Assembly: GCA_016795505.1 (NCBI GenBank)
Contig: JAEUHH010000050.1
Span: forward strand, 1-64,000
DNA from: Verrucomicrobiales bacterium
Lineage (GTDB): Bacteria > Verrucomicrobiota > Verrucomicrobiia > Verrucomicrobiales > DEV007
DNA: 64,000 nucleotides
Direction of reading: 5' to 3'
Position 1 is the stretch's first letter. Each line of letters starts with the position of its first letter. Below are positions 24,347-32,487 of the stretch, in pieces. Both the position numbers and the translations under genes were made by a program. A model generated the notes under the pieces. That model was given only the letters and a program-made list of their open reading frames with translations. It was not told the DNA's origin and did no database searches.

Positions 24347-26692
24347 TCACTGGACGAAGAGAAACTGCTGGGTGTTCAGAAGCGACCAGACGATGCCCTC
24401 GTAGGCTTTGTCGCCGTGGGCGGCCACCTCGGCTTTGACCAGATTTATCTCCCGCTCCGTGGGCTCGCGGGTCAGCATGGCCTGGAAAATCATCCGGGTC
24501 TTGTCCTCCGGAGTGCCGGCTTCGGTGAGCCGACGGCCAAAGACGGCAAACGGGTTCGTCAAGGCTTCGACCATGGGGCCATTCAACAGGTTCAACGCCT
24601 GCGGCACCGAGGCATTGTCCGAGGCATTTTCGATGACTTCACGATCGCTCTGGCCGAATTCACGCAGGAAGTGGCCGCGCCGGGCGGGCGACTCCAACTC
24701 CGAGGCCCGCGCCATTTCGGCGATGAGGCTCCGGTACACTTTGAGTTCGTTGGATTGGGCGCTCTTCCACGCCTTGATCTGATTCCGGTCCAAGCCGGCC
24801 GGCGGCTGCGGCAGATCGACCTTGGGCAGGGTGGTCATGACCGCGCGCCGCATCTCCTTCCGCTCGGTCTTGGCGGTATCGGCGGCATCCGCCATCGCCA
24901 TCTCGGACATGCCCAGAGCCGCCATCAGTTCGCCGCCATCCACCTTCTCCCCGGTGCGTTTGTAGCCGATCTCGCGGACTTTGGCCGCGGAGTCGTTCTG
25001 GAGGTCGCGCAGTTCGGCACGGAGTTTCTGGTAGCGCTCGTCATCGCCGGTCTCGCGAGCCTCCGCCATCTCGGCGCGGACTTCATCCTGACGCTCGATC
25101 CCATCCCACAGCGCCTTGCCCAGTTCCTTGACCATGGCGATGTAATCTTCCGGATCGCGCTCCTCCAGGGAGAGGAAGATCTGGCGCACCCGCTCGATGC
25201 CGGCAAGTTGGCCCTTCAGGCGCGGCCGGTAATCGTCCACTCCCGGCAGAGCCAGAGCGACCACAGAATCCCAGATCTGCTCGGCACTCATCCGGCGCAA
25301 CAGGGGCCCGGCGAAATGATAGGGCACACCGAGCTCCAGCTCCTTGTTGTTGGCCGCCCGCTGCCAGGCCTTGGTGTTGTAAAGGACCTGCATGTAGGCC
25401 TTCATATCATAGTCGAAATCGCGGATCAGCTTCTCCAAATAGGCGAGCAACTCGGGGTTGGCGACCTGGGTCTGGTCGGTCAATTCGTCGACCGGCTCGA
25501 ACAACCCGGCACCGAAGGCCTTCTTCCAAAGGCGATTGGCGATCACCTTGGTGAAGGTCGGATTTTCCCGTGACGTCAGCCAAGCCGCGTAGGTGTCGAT
25601 GGTGCTGCCGTCGATCTTCGACAGGTCGATCTCAGCACCGAACATCGTGGCGGCTTCGACCGGCTCGTGCGGCTTGGCATCGTCGTATTGGTAGTCGTGA
25701 GGGAGCTTCAGGGTCTTCTCGTACTCTCCGACGGTGAGGTAACGCAGGGGCTGATACAATTCGCCGACCGCCTCGCGCATCTCGGCGGCCTGGTGGTTGT
25801 AGGACTCGTAGGCCGCCATCCCCTTCTCCGCCATGGTGCGGACCTGCTCTTCGGTCAGCTTGTTCTGCTCCATCCACTTCTGGGTGCGGCGCTCGGCCAA
25901 AAAGCGGTCGATGTTCCGCACCGCATTCGGCGAGGGAAAATCATCGCGCCCCACCGCGGCCTTGAAGAGCTTGGCTTGCTCCTCGCGCTGGTAGGTGGCC
26001 AGCGCGTTGCGGTTGGGCGAATCGTAGCGGTTGGCATCCATGCCATAGCTGAATGCGGCCATTTTGAAGTAGTCCATCTGCGTCCACTTGTCGAACGGGT
26101 GGTTGTGGCACTGGGCACACTCCAGACGGGTGCCCAAGAAAACCCGCACCGTGTTCGACATGTTGTCGAGGGGCATGCCCCGGTCCCGCTGATAGTAGCC
26201 GACCGCCCCGTTTTCCCAGATGTAGCCGCGGGCACTGATCAGTTCGCGGACAAATTCGTCATAGGGCTTGTTCTGCCGCAGGCTCTCCTTCACCCACAGT
26301 TGGTAGGCGGCCTCCGCCTGTGTGGCGCCGGTCCCGAGTCCGGAATTGATGCGCAGGATGTCGGCCCAGAAATTGTAAAAGTGTGAAACATAGGCCTCCG
26401 ACTGCAGCAGGTCTTCGATGAGGCGCTCCCGCTTGTTCTCGTAGGTGGAGCCCTGGAAATTTTCGGCCTCTTCGATCGTCGGGATGCGCCCGGCGATGTC
26501 GAGGTAGGACCGGCGGAGGAAAGTCGCGTCGTCAATCGCGGCATTGGGCTTCAGACCATTTGCGGCCAGCCCCTTCTCCACGAGCCGGTCGATATCAGCA
26601 GCAGCCTTCCGGAGATCTGGTGCCTCTTTGGCAAAGCCGGCGGCGGACAGCGAAACGAGCATGGCACAGAGGCCGACAGAGAGCGCTTTCAT
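24347..26692 (-). CDS. DUF1549/DUF1553 domain exported protein
   Basis: 781 aa with signal peptide MKALSVGLCAMLVSLSAAGFA. The N-terminal DUF1549 block contains IDRLVEKGLAANGLKPN, FLRRSYLDIAGRIPT, GTRLECAQCHNHPFDKW (the only CxxCH haem-like motif) and the DIAGRIPT signature. The C-terminal DUF1553 block has NPTFTKVIANRLWKKAFGAGLFEPVDELTDQT, MQVLYNTKAWQR, YHFAGPLLRRMSAEQIWDSVVALALPG, and a final MIFQAMLTREPTERE. There is no separate cytochrome domain. An unusual charged coiled-coil insert lies at about residues 530-600. Translationally close to the DUF1501 gene, forming the usual pair. Function is unknown. Confidence 0.9.
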   Translation of the reverse strand: MKALSVGLCAMLVSLSAAGFAKEAPDLRKAAADIDRLVEKGLAANGLKPNAAIDDATFLRRSYLDIAGRIPTIEEAENFQGSTYENKRERLIEDLLQSEAYVSHFYNFWADILRINSGLGTGATQAEAAYQLWVKESLRQNKPYDEFVRELISARGYIWENGAVGYYQRDRGMPLDNMSNTVRVFLGTRLECAQCHNHPFDKWTQMDYFKMAAFSYGMDANRYDSPNRNALATYQREEQAKLFKAAVGRDDFPSPNAVRNIDRFLAERRTQKWMEQNKLTEEQVRTMAEKGMAAYESYNHQAAEMREAVGELYQPLRYLTVGEYEKTLKLPHDYQYDDAKPHEPVEAATMFGAEIDLSKIDGSTIDTYAAWLTSRENPTFTKVIANRLWKKAFGAGLFEPVDELTDQTQVANPELLAYLEKLIRDFDYDMKAYMQVLYNTKAWQRAANNKELELGVPYHFAGPLLRRMSAEQIWDSVVALALPGVDDYRPRLKGQLAGIERVRQIFLSLEERDPEDYIAMVKELGKALWDGIERQDEVRAEMAEARETGDDERYQKLRAELRDLQNDSAAKVREIGYKRTGEKVDGGELMAALGMSEMAMADAADTAKTERKEMRRAVMTTLPKVDLPQPPAGLDRNQIKAWKSAQSNELKVYRSLIAEMARASELESPARRGHFLREFGQSDREVIENASDNASVPQALNLLNGPMVEALTNPFAVFGRRLTEAGTPEDKTRMIFQAMLTREPTEREINLVKAEVAAHGDKAYEGIVWSLLNTQQFLFVQ

Positions 26693-26733
26693 GGCTGGAA
26701 GGAAGTGGGGTGGGACGGAAGAGACTGACAGAG

Positions 26734-26762
26734 AGTATAAGCAGTTCATACCCCGTCACCAA
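26734..26762 (-). promoter_or_regulatory. sigma70-like promoter for DUF1549-DUF1501 operon
   Basis: On the minus strand TTGGTG (26762-26757), 17-nt spacer, TATACT (26739-26734), about 35 nt upstream of the translated start at 26692. Spacing and the -10 match are good. Confidence 0.55.
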
Positions 26763-26815
26763 GCAGTTGTTACGGTCGGATCGCGCGATTTAAAACCGCA
26801 ATTGCGCCAACTCCA

Positions 26816-27931
26816 TCAGAAGCGCTCCGGAAACATCGCCCGAATGCCGGCGCCGTTCGCGTCACAGATGCCCCGCTCGGTGATGAGGCCCGTCACGAGC
26901 CGGGACGGCGTCACATCGAACGCGTAATTCGCCGTCCGGGTCCCTGGCGGGACCAGGCGGACCTCCACCTCGACGTCGCTCTCGGGCGCCTGACCGGAAA
27001 GATGGCTCACCTCCTCGCTGCCCCGTTCCTCGATCGGGATCTCACGGAGTCCATCAGCAATCTCCCAGTCGAAACTGGACGACGGTAGGGCCACATAAAA
27101 CGGCACGCCATTGTCGCGTGCCGCGAGTGCCTTCAGGTAGGTGCCGATCTTGTTGGCCACATCGCCGGTATACGTGGTGCGGTCGGTGCCCGTAATGACC
27201 AGATCGACCAGGCCCCGCTGCATCAGGTGACCGCCGGTGTTGTCCGCGATCACCGTGTGGGCCACACCCTCCTGCCCCAGTTCCCAAGCCGTCAGCCGGG
27301 CCCCCTGATTCCGCGGCCGGGTCTCGTCCACCCAGACATGGATCGGCACGCCGGCCAAATGGGCCGCATAGATGGGCGCGGTAGCCGAACCGTGATCGAC
27401 AAAAGCCAGCCAGCCTGCATTGCAATGCGTCAGCACGTTGACCGGCTCTCCCAGCGCCTTCGCCGCCGCGAGTTGCCGGATCAAGTTCAGCCCGTGTTCG
27501 CCGATCCGCCGGCAGGCATCAGCATCCTCGTCGGCGATCGCCCGCGCAGAGCGCTCCGCCGCGGCGATCTTCTCGCCTGCCCAGTCGCAGGCGGCCATCG
27601 CCGCGAGTTGACGCTCGACCGCCCAGCGCAGGTTCACCGCCGTCGGCCGGGTCTCCACCAGTCGCGCGGCATGCTGGTGAATGGCCGAGTCAAAATCAGC
27701 CGCCGCGCTGGCTTCCATCGCCGCCAGCACCATGCCGTAGGCGGCCGTCGCGCCGATGCAGCCCGCCCCGCGCACGTGCATGTCGCGGATGGCCACCGCC
27801 ACCGCATCGACCGTCCGTAGATCTTCGATCTCAAAGGCAAACGGCAGTTTCCGCTGGTCGATGATACGCACCAATCCGGGTTCATCCGGAGCCAGCCAGA
27901 CCGTCCGATAGGGAATGCCGTCTACGTGCAT
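26816..27931 (-). CDS. mtnA: S-methyl-5-thioribose-1-phosphate isomerase family
   Basis: 371 aa. Aldose-1-phosphate to ketose-1-phosphate isomerisation in methionine salvage. Family motifs: catalytic Cys in VLTHCNAGWLAFVDHGSATAPIYAA, DETRPRNQGARLTAWELGQEGV, catalytic Asp in TGTDRTTYTGDVANKIGTYLKALAARDNGVPFYVALPSSSFD, and the C-terminal NYAFDVTPSRLVTGLITERG. The N-terminal motif reads VRGAGCIGATAAYGM instead of the common VRGAPAIG, so a related substrate (ribose-1,5-bisphosphate or deoxyribose-1-phosphate type) is possible. It stands alone, with no other salvage genes nearby. It starts 24 bp after the prepilin peptidase stop. Confidence 0.85.
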   Translation of the reverse strand: MHVDGIPYRTVWLAPDEPGLVRIIDQRKLPFAFEIEDLRTVDAVAVAIRDMHVRGAGCIGATAAYGMVLAAMEASAAADFDSAIHQHAARLVETRPTAVNLRWAVERQLAAMAACDWAGEKIAAAERSARAIADEDADACRRIGEHGLNLIRQLAAAKALGEPVNVLTHCNAGWLAFVDHGSATAPIYAAHLAGVPIHVWVDETRPRNQGARLTAWELGQEGVAHTVIADNTGGHLMQRGLVDLVITGTDRTTYTGDVANKIGTYLKALAARDNGVPFYVALPSSSFDWEIADGLREIPIEERGSEEVSHLSGQAPESDVEVEVRLVPPGTRTANYAFDVTPSRLVTGLITERGICDANGAGIRAMFPERF

Positions 27932-27955
27932 GTCGGGAATCGCGGTTGGCCCCGG

Positions 27956-29104
27956 TCACAGCTCAAACCCCATCGCCCGCAGATACCACGTCATCAGCGG
28001 CGGCCCCGCAAAAATCCACAGGATCGCCCCCATCGTGAGATAGGGCCCAAAGGGCAGCGGACGCGTCCAGGACTCCCGCGCCACCAGCTTCTGGAGTATC
28101 CCCACCAGCGCACCAACGATCGAGGCTGCGAACACCGTGAACAAAACCGCTTCCCAACCGAGGAAAGCCCCGATCATGGCGATGAACTTCACATCCCCGA
28201 AACCCATCGCCTCGCGCGGCACCGTGGCCTTGGTGCAGAGCCCCTCGATCGACTTCACCTGCTCCAGCGGGAACGCCTCTCCATCCACGGTGATGGTCTC
28301 ACCCTGTATCGTCAGCCCCTTCGCCTCCCGTCGCTCACCATTGATGGTCACTTCCGAGATCTCCATCACCAGCCGGTCCGAATCCCGGTAGAACACCTCG
28401 TCCCAGTCCTTTCTGTCCTCCCCAATCCGGATCACCGGATTCGATTCCTCATCCGGCTGCGAGATGCTCCACAGAGTCGGCGTGTCGAAGGCATACTTCA
28501 GCCGGCCGAAAGCCAGCTTGCCGAGATTCACCACCGCCCAGAGCAGGCCAAAGCCCGCCGCCGCCCCCACCACCGACTGCCACAGCGCCCGCCAGTGCGA
28601 GGTCTCCTGATGCAGGTGCGGCAGAGCCACGCTGGCCACCAGACCCGCCACCAGTCCGCCGAGCGTGATCGAGTCGGGAATGATGAAATGGTCAAAATCG
28701 ATGAACGTCGCCGCCACCAGCAGGGCCAGCAGCGTCCAGATCGCGACGATCCCCCAGAGCGCCTGCAGCTCGCTGCGCGTCTCCTCGAAAAACGGCGGAT
28801 AAAAGCCCTTCCACGCCGCCAGGAAGAGCAGTCCCGTGAGCAATTCCACCACAAAGTAGCGCGGCGAGATCGGAGTCCGGCACCACTTGCACTTCCCACC
28901 CAGCATCAGCCACGTGAGCAGCGGGATATTGAGCCAGGCCGGGATCTGCGTCTTGCAGGTCGGGCAGAACGACCGCTTCGGCTCATTGACGCTCATGCCC
29001 AGAGGCACCCGGTAGATCACCACGTTGAGAAACGACCCCACGCACGAGCCGATGATGAAAGCCGCGATCGGCAGCACCACTTGGAAGAATGTTTCGTAGC
29101 TCAT
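27956..29104 (-). CDS. type IV prepilin peptidase with large inserted domain
   Basis: 382 aa against about 260-290 usual. Inner-membrane aspartic protease that cleaves and methylates prepilins. N-terminal methylase-type domain with two CxxC pairs (SFCPTCKTQ, residues 47-50; GKCKWCRTPISPRY, 72-75). First catalytic Asp region FIDFDHFIIPDSITLGG (about 135-150), second in GFGDVKFIAMIGAFLGW (Asp 304). Between them, residues about 202-300 form a hydrophilic insert rich in beta-strand-like sequence (VFYRDSD, LVMEISEVTINGERREA, LTIQGETITVDGE), not expected in the family. No pilin genes are nearby, but a secretin-like gene lies at 47007. Confidence 0.9.
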   Translation of the reverse strand: MSYETFFQVVLPIAAFIIGSCVGSFLNVVIYRVPLGMSVNEPKRSFCPTCKTQIPAWLNIPLLTWLMLGGKCKWCRTPISPRYFVVELLTGLLFLAAWKGFYPPFFEETRSELQALWGIVAIWTLLALLVAATFIDFDHFIIPDSITLGGLVAGLVASVALPHLHQETSHWRALWQSVVGAAAGFGLLWAVVNLGKLAFGRLKYAFDTPTLWSISQPDEESNPVIRIGEDRKDWDEVFYRDSDRLVMEISEVTINGERREAKGLTIQGETITVDGEAFPLEQVKSIEGLCTKATVPREAMGFGDVKFIAMIGAFLGWEAVLFTVFAASIVGALVGILQKLVARESWTRPLPFGPYLTMGAILWIFAGPPLMTWYLRAMGFEL

Positions 29105-29296
29105 CGGATCGTCACCACATCGAAAGACTATAGTATCCCAACACCCCGTTCAGGGAAAATCCCCCACCCCGCCGCCGCCCTTCCGGCTTTCGGGTTTGCC
29201 AGCGGGCCGGCTCCGGGCTATCACCCCGGACGACAACGCCAGAACGCCCCCAAAGTCGTTCTATTTTCTGAAAAGTCCATAATTTCAAACATTTCC

Positions 29297-29992
29297 GTGC
29301 CTATTCCGTCCCCCAGCCCATCCCCTTGGTTCGCCGCTCTGGCCCTGCTGGCCGCGCTCGCACTGACAGGCTGCGAATCCACCCCATCCAGCGGCGGTCC
29401 CCGCGGCGACGTCATCACCGAGGCCGCCCGCTACGGCTTGGTCCATGTCCCGGCCAAGATCCCCGGCATCCGCGTCGACCTGCGCTACCGGACTTCGGAA
29501 AACGCCACCCACCGCCCTCTCTATCCCGCCAACATGCCCTGCCTGCTCCATCCCGTCACCGTCGAGCGGCTGGCGCGGGCCCAGAGACTGCTCGAGGCAC
29601 AAGGGTATGGCATCCTCATCCTCGACGCTTGGCGCCCCCCGGAATCCCACGCTGCCTTGTGGAATGCCGTGCGCGATCCCCGCTGGGTCGTTCCGCCCTC
29701 CGACGGGCTTTCCATGCACTGCTACGGGCTCGCCGTCGACGTGACCCTGGTCGACGCCAGCGGCCGCGCCCTGCGGATGCCCTCCGGCTTCGACGAGTTT
29801 TCCGAACGCGCCCGACGCGACTACAGCGGCCCCGACCCCGAGATCCGGAAAAACGTCGCCATCCTCCACGATGCCATGCGCGAGGCCGGATTCCGCTCCA
29901 TCCCGGACGAATGGTGGCACTTTGACATTCCCGGCACCACCCGGGCCACCCGCGTGACGGCCAAACAGCTCGGCCTCCGCCTGCCGCAGTGA
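29297..29992 (+). CDS. D-alanyl-D-alanine dipeptidase (VanX-like), lipoprotein
   Basis: 231 aa from a GTG start. Lipoprotein signal with lipobox LTGC (ALALTGCES). Peptidase M15D zinc site: SMHCYGLAVDVTLVD (SxHxxGxxxD) and EWWHFDIPG (catalytic Glu and third ligand His); the substrate Arg region is LDAWRPPESH. Cleaves D-Ala-D-Ala dipeptide in peptidoglycan turnover; no vanA/vanH partner is near, so resistance is unlikely. The reading frame stays open far upstream, but that region is antisense to the prepilin peptidase gene and not coding. The tsaB start is 18 bp downstream. Confidence 0.88.
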   Translation: MPIPSPSPSPWFAALALLAALALTGCESTPSSGGPRGDVITEAARYGLVHVPAKIPGIRVDLRYRTSENATHRPLYPANMPCLLHPVTVERLARAQRLLEAQGYGILILDAWRPPESHAALWNAVRDPRWVVPPSDGLSMHCYGLAVDVTLVDASGRALRMPSGFDEFSERARRDYSGPDPEIRKNVAILHDAMREAGFRSIPDEWWHFDIPGTTRATRVTAKQLGLRLPQ

Positions 29993-30010
29993 TCCGGCTG
30001 CCGACACGCC

Positions 30011-30643
30011 ATGCTCCTGGCCATCGAAAGCTCCACCCCGCGCGCCAGCCTGGCGCTCTATGACCCCGCTGCCGATGCCATCGTGTGGAGCCGCGAATTC
30101 ACCTCCGAGCGCGCCCACAATGCCCTCATTTTCGCCCCGCTGGCCGAGGCGCTGGACCACTGCGGCCGCCGGCTCGATCTCATCGTCGTCGGACGCGGTC
30201 CCGGCTCCTACGGCGGCGTCCGCGTCGGCATTGCCGTCGCCCACGGACTCAGCCTGGCACTTGGCGCCCCCATCGTCGGCCTTTCCTCCCTCGAAGCCAT
30301 GGGCTCTGGCGAATCCGACTACGCCGTCATCGGCGACGCCCGCCGCCAGTCGTGGTTCCTCGCCCGGGTGGAGAACGGCCGCTTGTCAGGCGAACCTCAA
30401 CTCACGGACCAACCGGGTCTGATCGCCGATCTGACCCTGTTGCATCGGAGAGGCAACCCTGTTTACACAGCCGATCCCGCCCTCGCCGCTGCTCATGCCG
30501 GCGTCATCCACAGCGTTCCCGATGCCGCCCGGCTCGCCCGCCGCGCCGCCGTCCTCGATCCCGCCGGGATCGCCCGCCTGGCCACCGAACCTCTGGAACC
30601 GCACTACCTGAGGGCGCCCTACATCACCACGCCGAAGGGCTGA
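30011..30643 (+). CDS. tsaB: tRNA threonylcarbamoyladenosine biosynthesis protein TsaB
   Basis: 210 aa. Non-catalytic partner of TsaD in t6A37 tRNA modification. N-terminal MLLAIESSTPRASLALYD, ERAHNALIFAPLAEALDHCG, and the family signature VVGRGPGSYGGVRVGIAVAHGLSLALGAPIVGLSSLEAM. The C-terminal half is shorter and more variable. Residues about 134-151 are encoded by an in-frame copy of the dispersed palindromic element (PGLIADLTLLHRRGNPV), so this part of the protein is atypical. The downstream reading frame is intact (TADPALAAAHAGV...PHYLRAPYITTPKG), so the gene is probably functional. Confidence 0.92.
   Translation: MLLAIESSTPRASLALYDPAADAIVWSREFTSERAHNALIFAPLAEALDHCGRRLDLIVVGRGPGSYGGVRVGIAVAHGLSLALGAPIVGLSSLEAMGSGESDYAVIGDARRQSWFLARVENGRLSGEPQLTDQPGLIADLTLLHRRGNPVYTADPALAAAHAGVIHSVPDAARLARRAAVLDPAGIARLATEPLEPHYLRAPYITTPKG
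30411..30463. repeat. palindromic interspersed element, copy 4, inside tsaB
   Basis: AACCGGGT, centre GATCGCCGATC, ACCCTGTTGCATCGGA, then a third half-site GAGGCAACCCTGTT. It lies wholly inside tsaB without breaking the frame. The left half-site has CGG for AGG. Confidence 0.75.
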
Positions 30644-30664
30644 GGGTCGGCAGCGGCGGCGGAC

Positions 30665-30693
30665 TTGCGTAACGGCATGAGGATTGTTACTTT
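30665..30693 (+). promoter_or_regulatory. candidate promoter close to start of second Uma2 gene
   Basis: TTGCGT (30665-30670), 17-nt spacer, TACTTT (30688-30693), 6 nt to the ATG at 30700. The arrangement is nearly the same as at the first Uma2 gene. Confidence 0.35.
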
Positions 30694-30699
30694 CCCGCC

Positions 30700-31431
30700 A
30701 TGTCGGTGGCACTCGCCTCACCCTCTGCCCCCTCGGCTTTGCGTCCCATCCGAGAGACGCAGCTTCCGCCTTTGGAAAATGGCGACCGGCTCACCCGTGC
30801 TGAATTCCACCGCCGCTACCAAGCGATGCCTTCAGTCAAAAAGGCGGAGTTGATCGAGGGTTTCGTACACATGCCATCGCCCGTTCAACTCCAACGCCAC
30901 AGCCAACCCAGCGCTCATTTGGTGACGTGGCTGGGTACCTATTCCGCTTCCTTTTCCGGAATCGGGATTGGAGACAACGGCACCGTCCTTCTCGACGCCG
31001 ACAATGAAGTCCAACCGGACGCCTTTTTATTCCTGCCCCCATTCGCAGGAGGGCATGCCCGGATCACCGATGACGATTATCTGGAAGGATCTCCTGAATT
31101 GGTTGCAGAAGTGGCCTCATCGAGCGCCTCCATCGACCTGAACGCCAAAAAAACCGCCTACCGTCGCAATGGCGTACGCGAATATTTGTTTTGGGTGACC
31201 CGAGAGCAGCGAATCGAATGGTGGGAACTCATCCACGGCGATTTTGTGTCACTCCCCTTTGAAAACGAACGCTTGATCAAAAGCCGCGCCTTTCCAGGCC
31301 TGTGGTTGGATGCCATTGCCCTGTTGCAGGGCGATCTCGTCACCGTCCTGGCCGCCTTGCACGAGGGGCTGGCAACTCGCGAAGCTCAGGAATTTCGCGA
31401 TTCACTCGCTCAGGGACCGGCGTCGGATTGA
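30700..31431 (+). CDS. Uma2 family (DUF820) endonuclease
   Basis: 243 aa. Core motifs: NGDRLTRAEFHRRYQAMPSVKKAELIEGFVHMPSPV (start of the Uma2 fold), NEVQPDAFLFLPP, SPELVAEVASSSASIDLNAKKTAYRRNGVREYLFWVTRE with the PD-(D/E)XK residues in DAFLF, ELVAEV and K. It is 55 residues longer than the member at 5537 and only distantly similar, so not a recent duplicate. Probably transcribed separately from tsaB. Physiological role unknown. Confidence 0.88.
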   Translation: MSVALASPSAPSALRPIRETQLPPLENGDRLTRAEFHRRYQAMPSVKKAELIEGFVHMPSPVQLQRHSQPSAHLVTWLGTYSASFSGIGIGDNGTVLLDADNEVQPDAFLFLPPFAGGHARITDDDYLEGSPELVAEVASSSASIDLNAKKTAYRRNGVREYLFWVTREQRIEWWELIHGDFVSLPFENERLIKSRAFPGLWLDAIALLQGDLVTVLAALHEGLATREAQEFRDSLAQGPASD

Positions 31432-31536
31432 ATCCACCAATTTGGGTGATACACACGTCAATTCAGGAAAGCGGGTTGCCACACTCCGCCTGACGACTGT
31501 TCGATCGCTCCGGCGCCTCACACGGCAACCCTCCCG

Positions 31537-32454
31537 CTAAGCGGAATCCTGCCACCGAATGCCCATTCTCTGCCAACCCTTTGCCGAAATGAACATTGCA
31601 TAAAAAGTCCACATTTGAAGGCTGAAGTAAATGAGATCTTTCATGAAGACCGCAATCAGAAAGTGGAAGCCGCAGCCCATCGCGACAGCCACCGGGAGCA
31701 GCCGGCGGTGAGCGAAAAGTAGCGGCGCAAACAACTCGAACCCCAACGCCGCCTGTTGCTGAGCGGTCCACGTCCATTCCGGCAACCAGTTCAAGGCCCA
31801 TGCGGCACCTTCAGTTCGAAATACACCCTGGACCTGAGACAGCAATACATCCCCGTCTTTTAGCCAGTCGCGTTTCGCCTTTGCCAAACCAGCGGCAAAA
31901 TACTGGAGGATCAGGGTCCATTGGATCACCCTACCCGTGATGGCACTGGTCAACCATCGCCCCCCGACGTCGCGGAAAAGACCAGGACTCAGGGCCAGCA
32001 GAGCGAAGATACCCACGTAGAGCTTGTTCAGCGTGAAGGCTGACATGTAGTCAACCCGTAGAGCATAAAGCGCGCAGGCGAACAATAGGAAAAAGCCCAT
32101 CCGGCGACGTCCAGCAGGTCACGGATTCACTAACCAAGACCGGCCTCGCCAGCGGATGCCATCCATCGGCAACAGGATGAGCATTCCGCCGACGAAAACC
32201 GCGATCCCCAACCAAACGGCTGCCACTCCACCCGAAACCGGCCAAGGTGAGGGATATCCCATCGAGGCCAATTCCTCCCTCGTCAGGTGAAAGCCCCACG
32301 GCGTAAGCCATTCCCTCCAATGCCAGAGACACCGAACCATCCAGACTAAAAACGTTGCCGTGAAAAGGGTCTCAAACACCCGCAACGGTAGCGCGTCCAC
32401 CGGCCCAAAGAGCCAGGACCTTTCCCCCTTGCGCCCCGGCGCGGTTGCGCCCAC
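31537..32454 (-). pseudogene. HTTM-type (vitamin K-dependent carboxylase-like) membrane protein, interrupted by TGA
   Basis: One reading frame on the minus strand is split by an in-frame TGA at 32121-32119. The upstream part (from a GTG at 32454) reads ALPLRVFETLFTATFLVWMVRCLWHW through RGRSWLVNP. After the stop, PAGRRR leads straight into MGFFLLFACALYALRVDYMSAF...YFAAGLAKAKRDWLKDGDVLL...FLIAVFMKDLIYFSLQMWTF. Together they form a plausible HTTM-like polytopic protein of about 300 residues; the AGLAKxxxxWxxG motif is typical of the family. Either a nonsense mutation, a sequencing error, or two separately translated halves (the second has its own ATG at 32100). No frame change is needed to join them. 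Confidence 0.6.
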
Positions 32455-32487
32455 GGTTCCGGCCACTTTTCCGCATCTGTCCTCCGC

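Noticed and set aside
23969-25573. 534-codon open frame opposite the DUF1501/DUF1549 genes
   Set aside because: Shadow frame of clearly recognisable minus-strand proteins.
27926-29296. Long in-frame extension upstream of the VanX-like lipoprotein
   Set aside because: Antisense to the prepilin peptidase; Arg/Pro/His-rich and without domain pattern. The lipoprotein signal fixes the start.
31318-31336. ccctgttgcaggg small palindrome in the second Uma2 gene
   Set aside because: Too short, lacks the outer arms and centre of the element.
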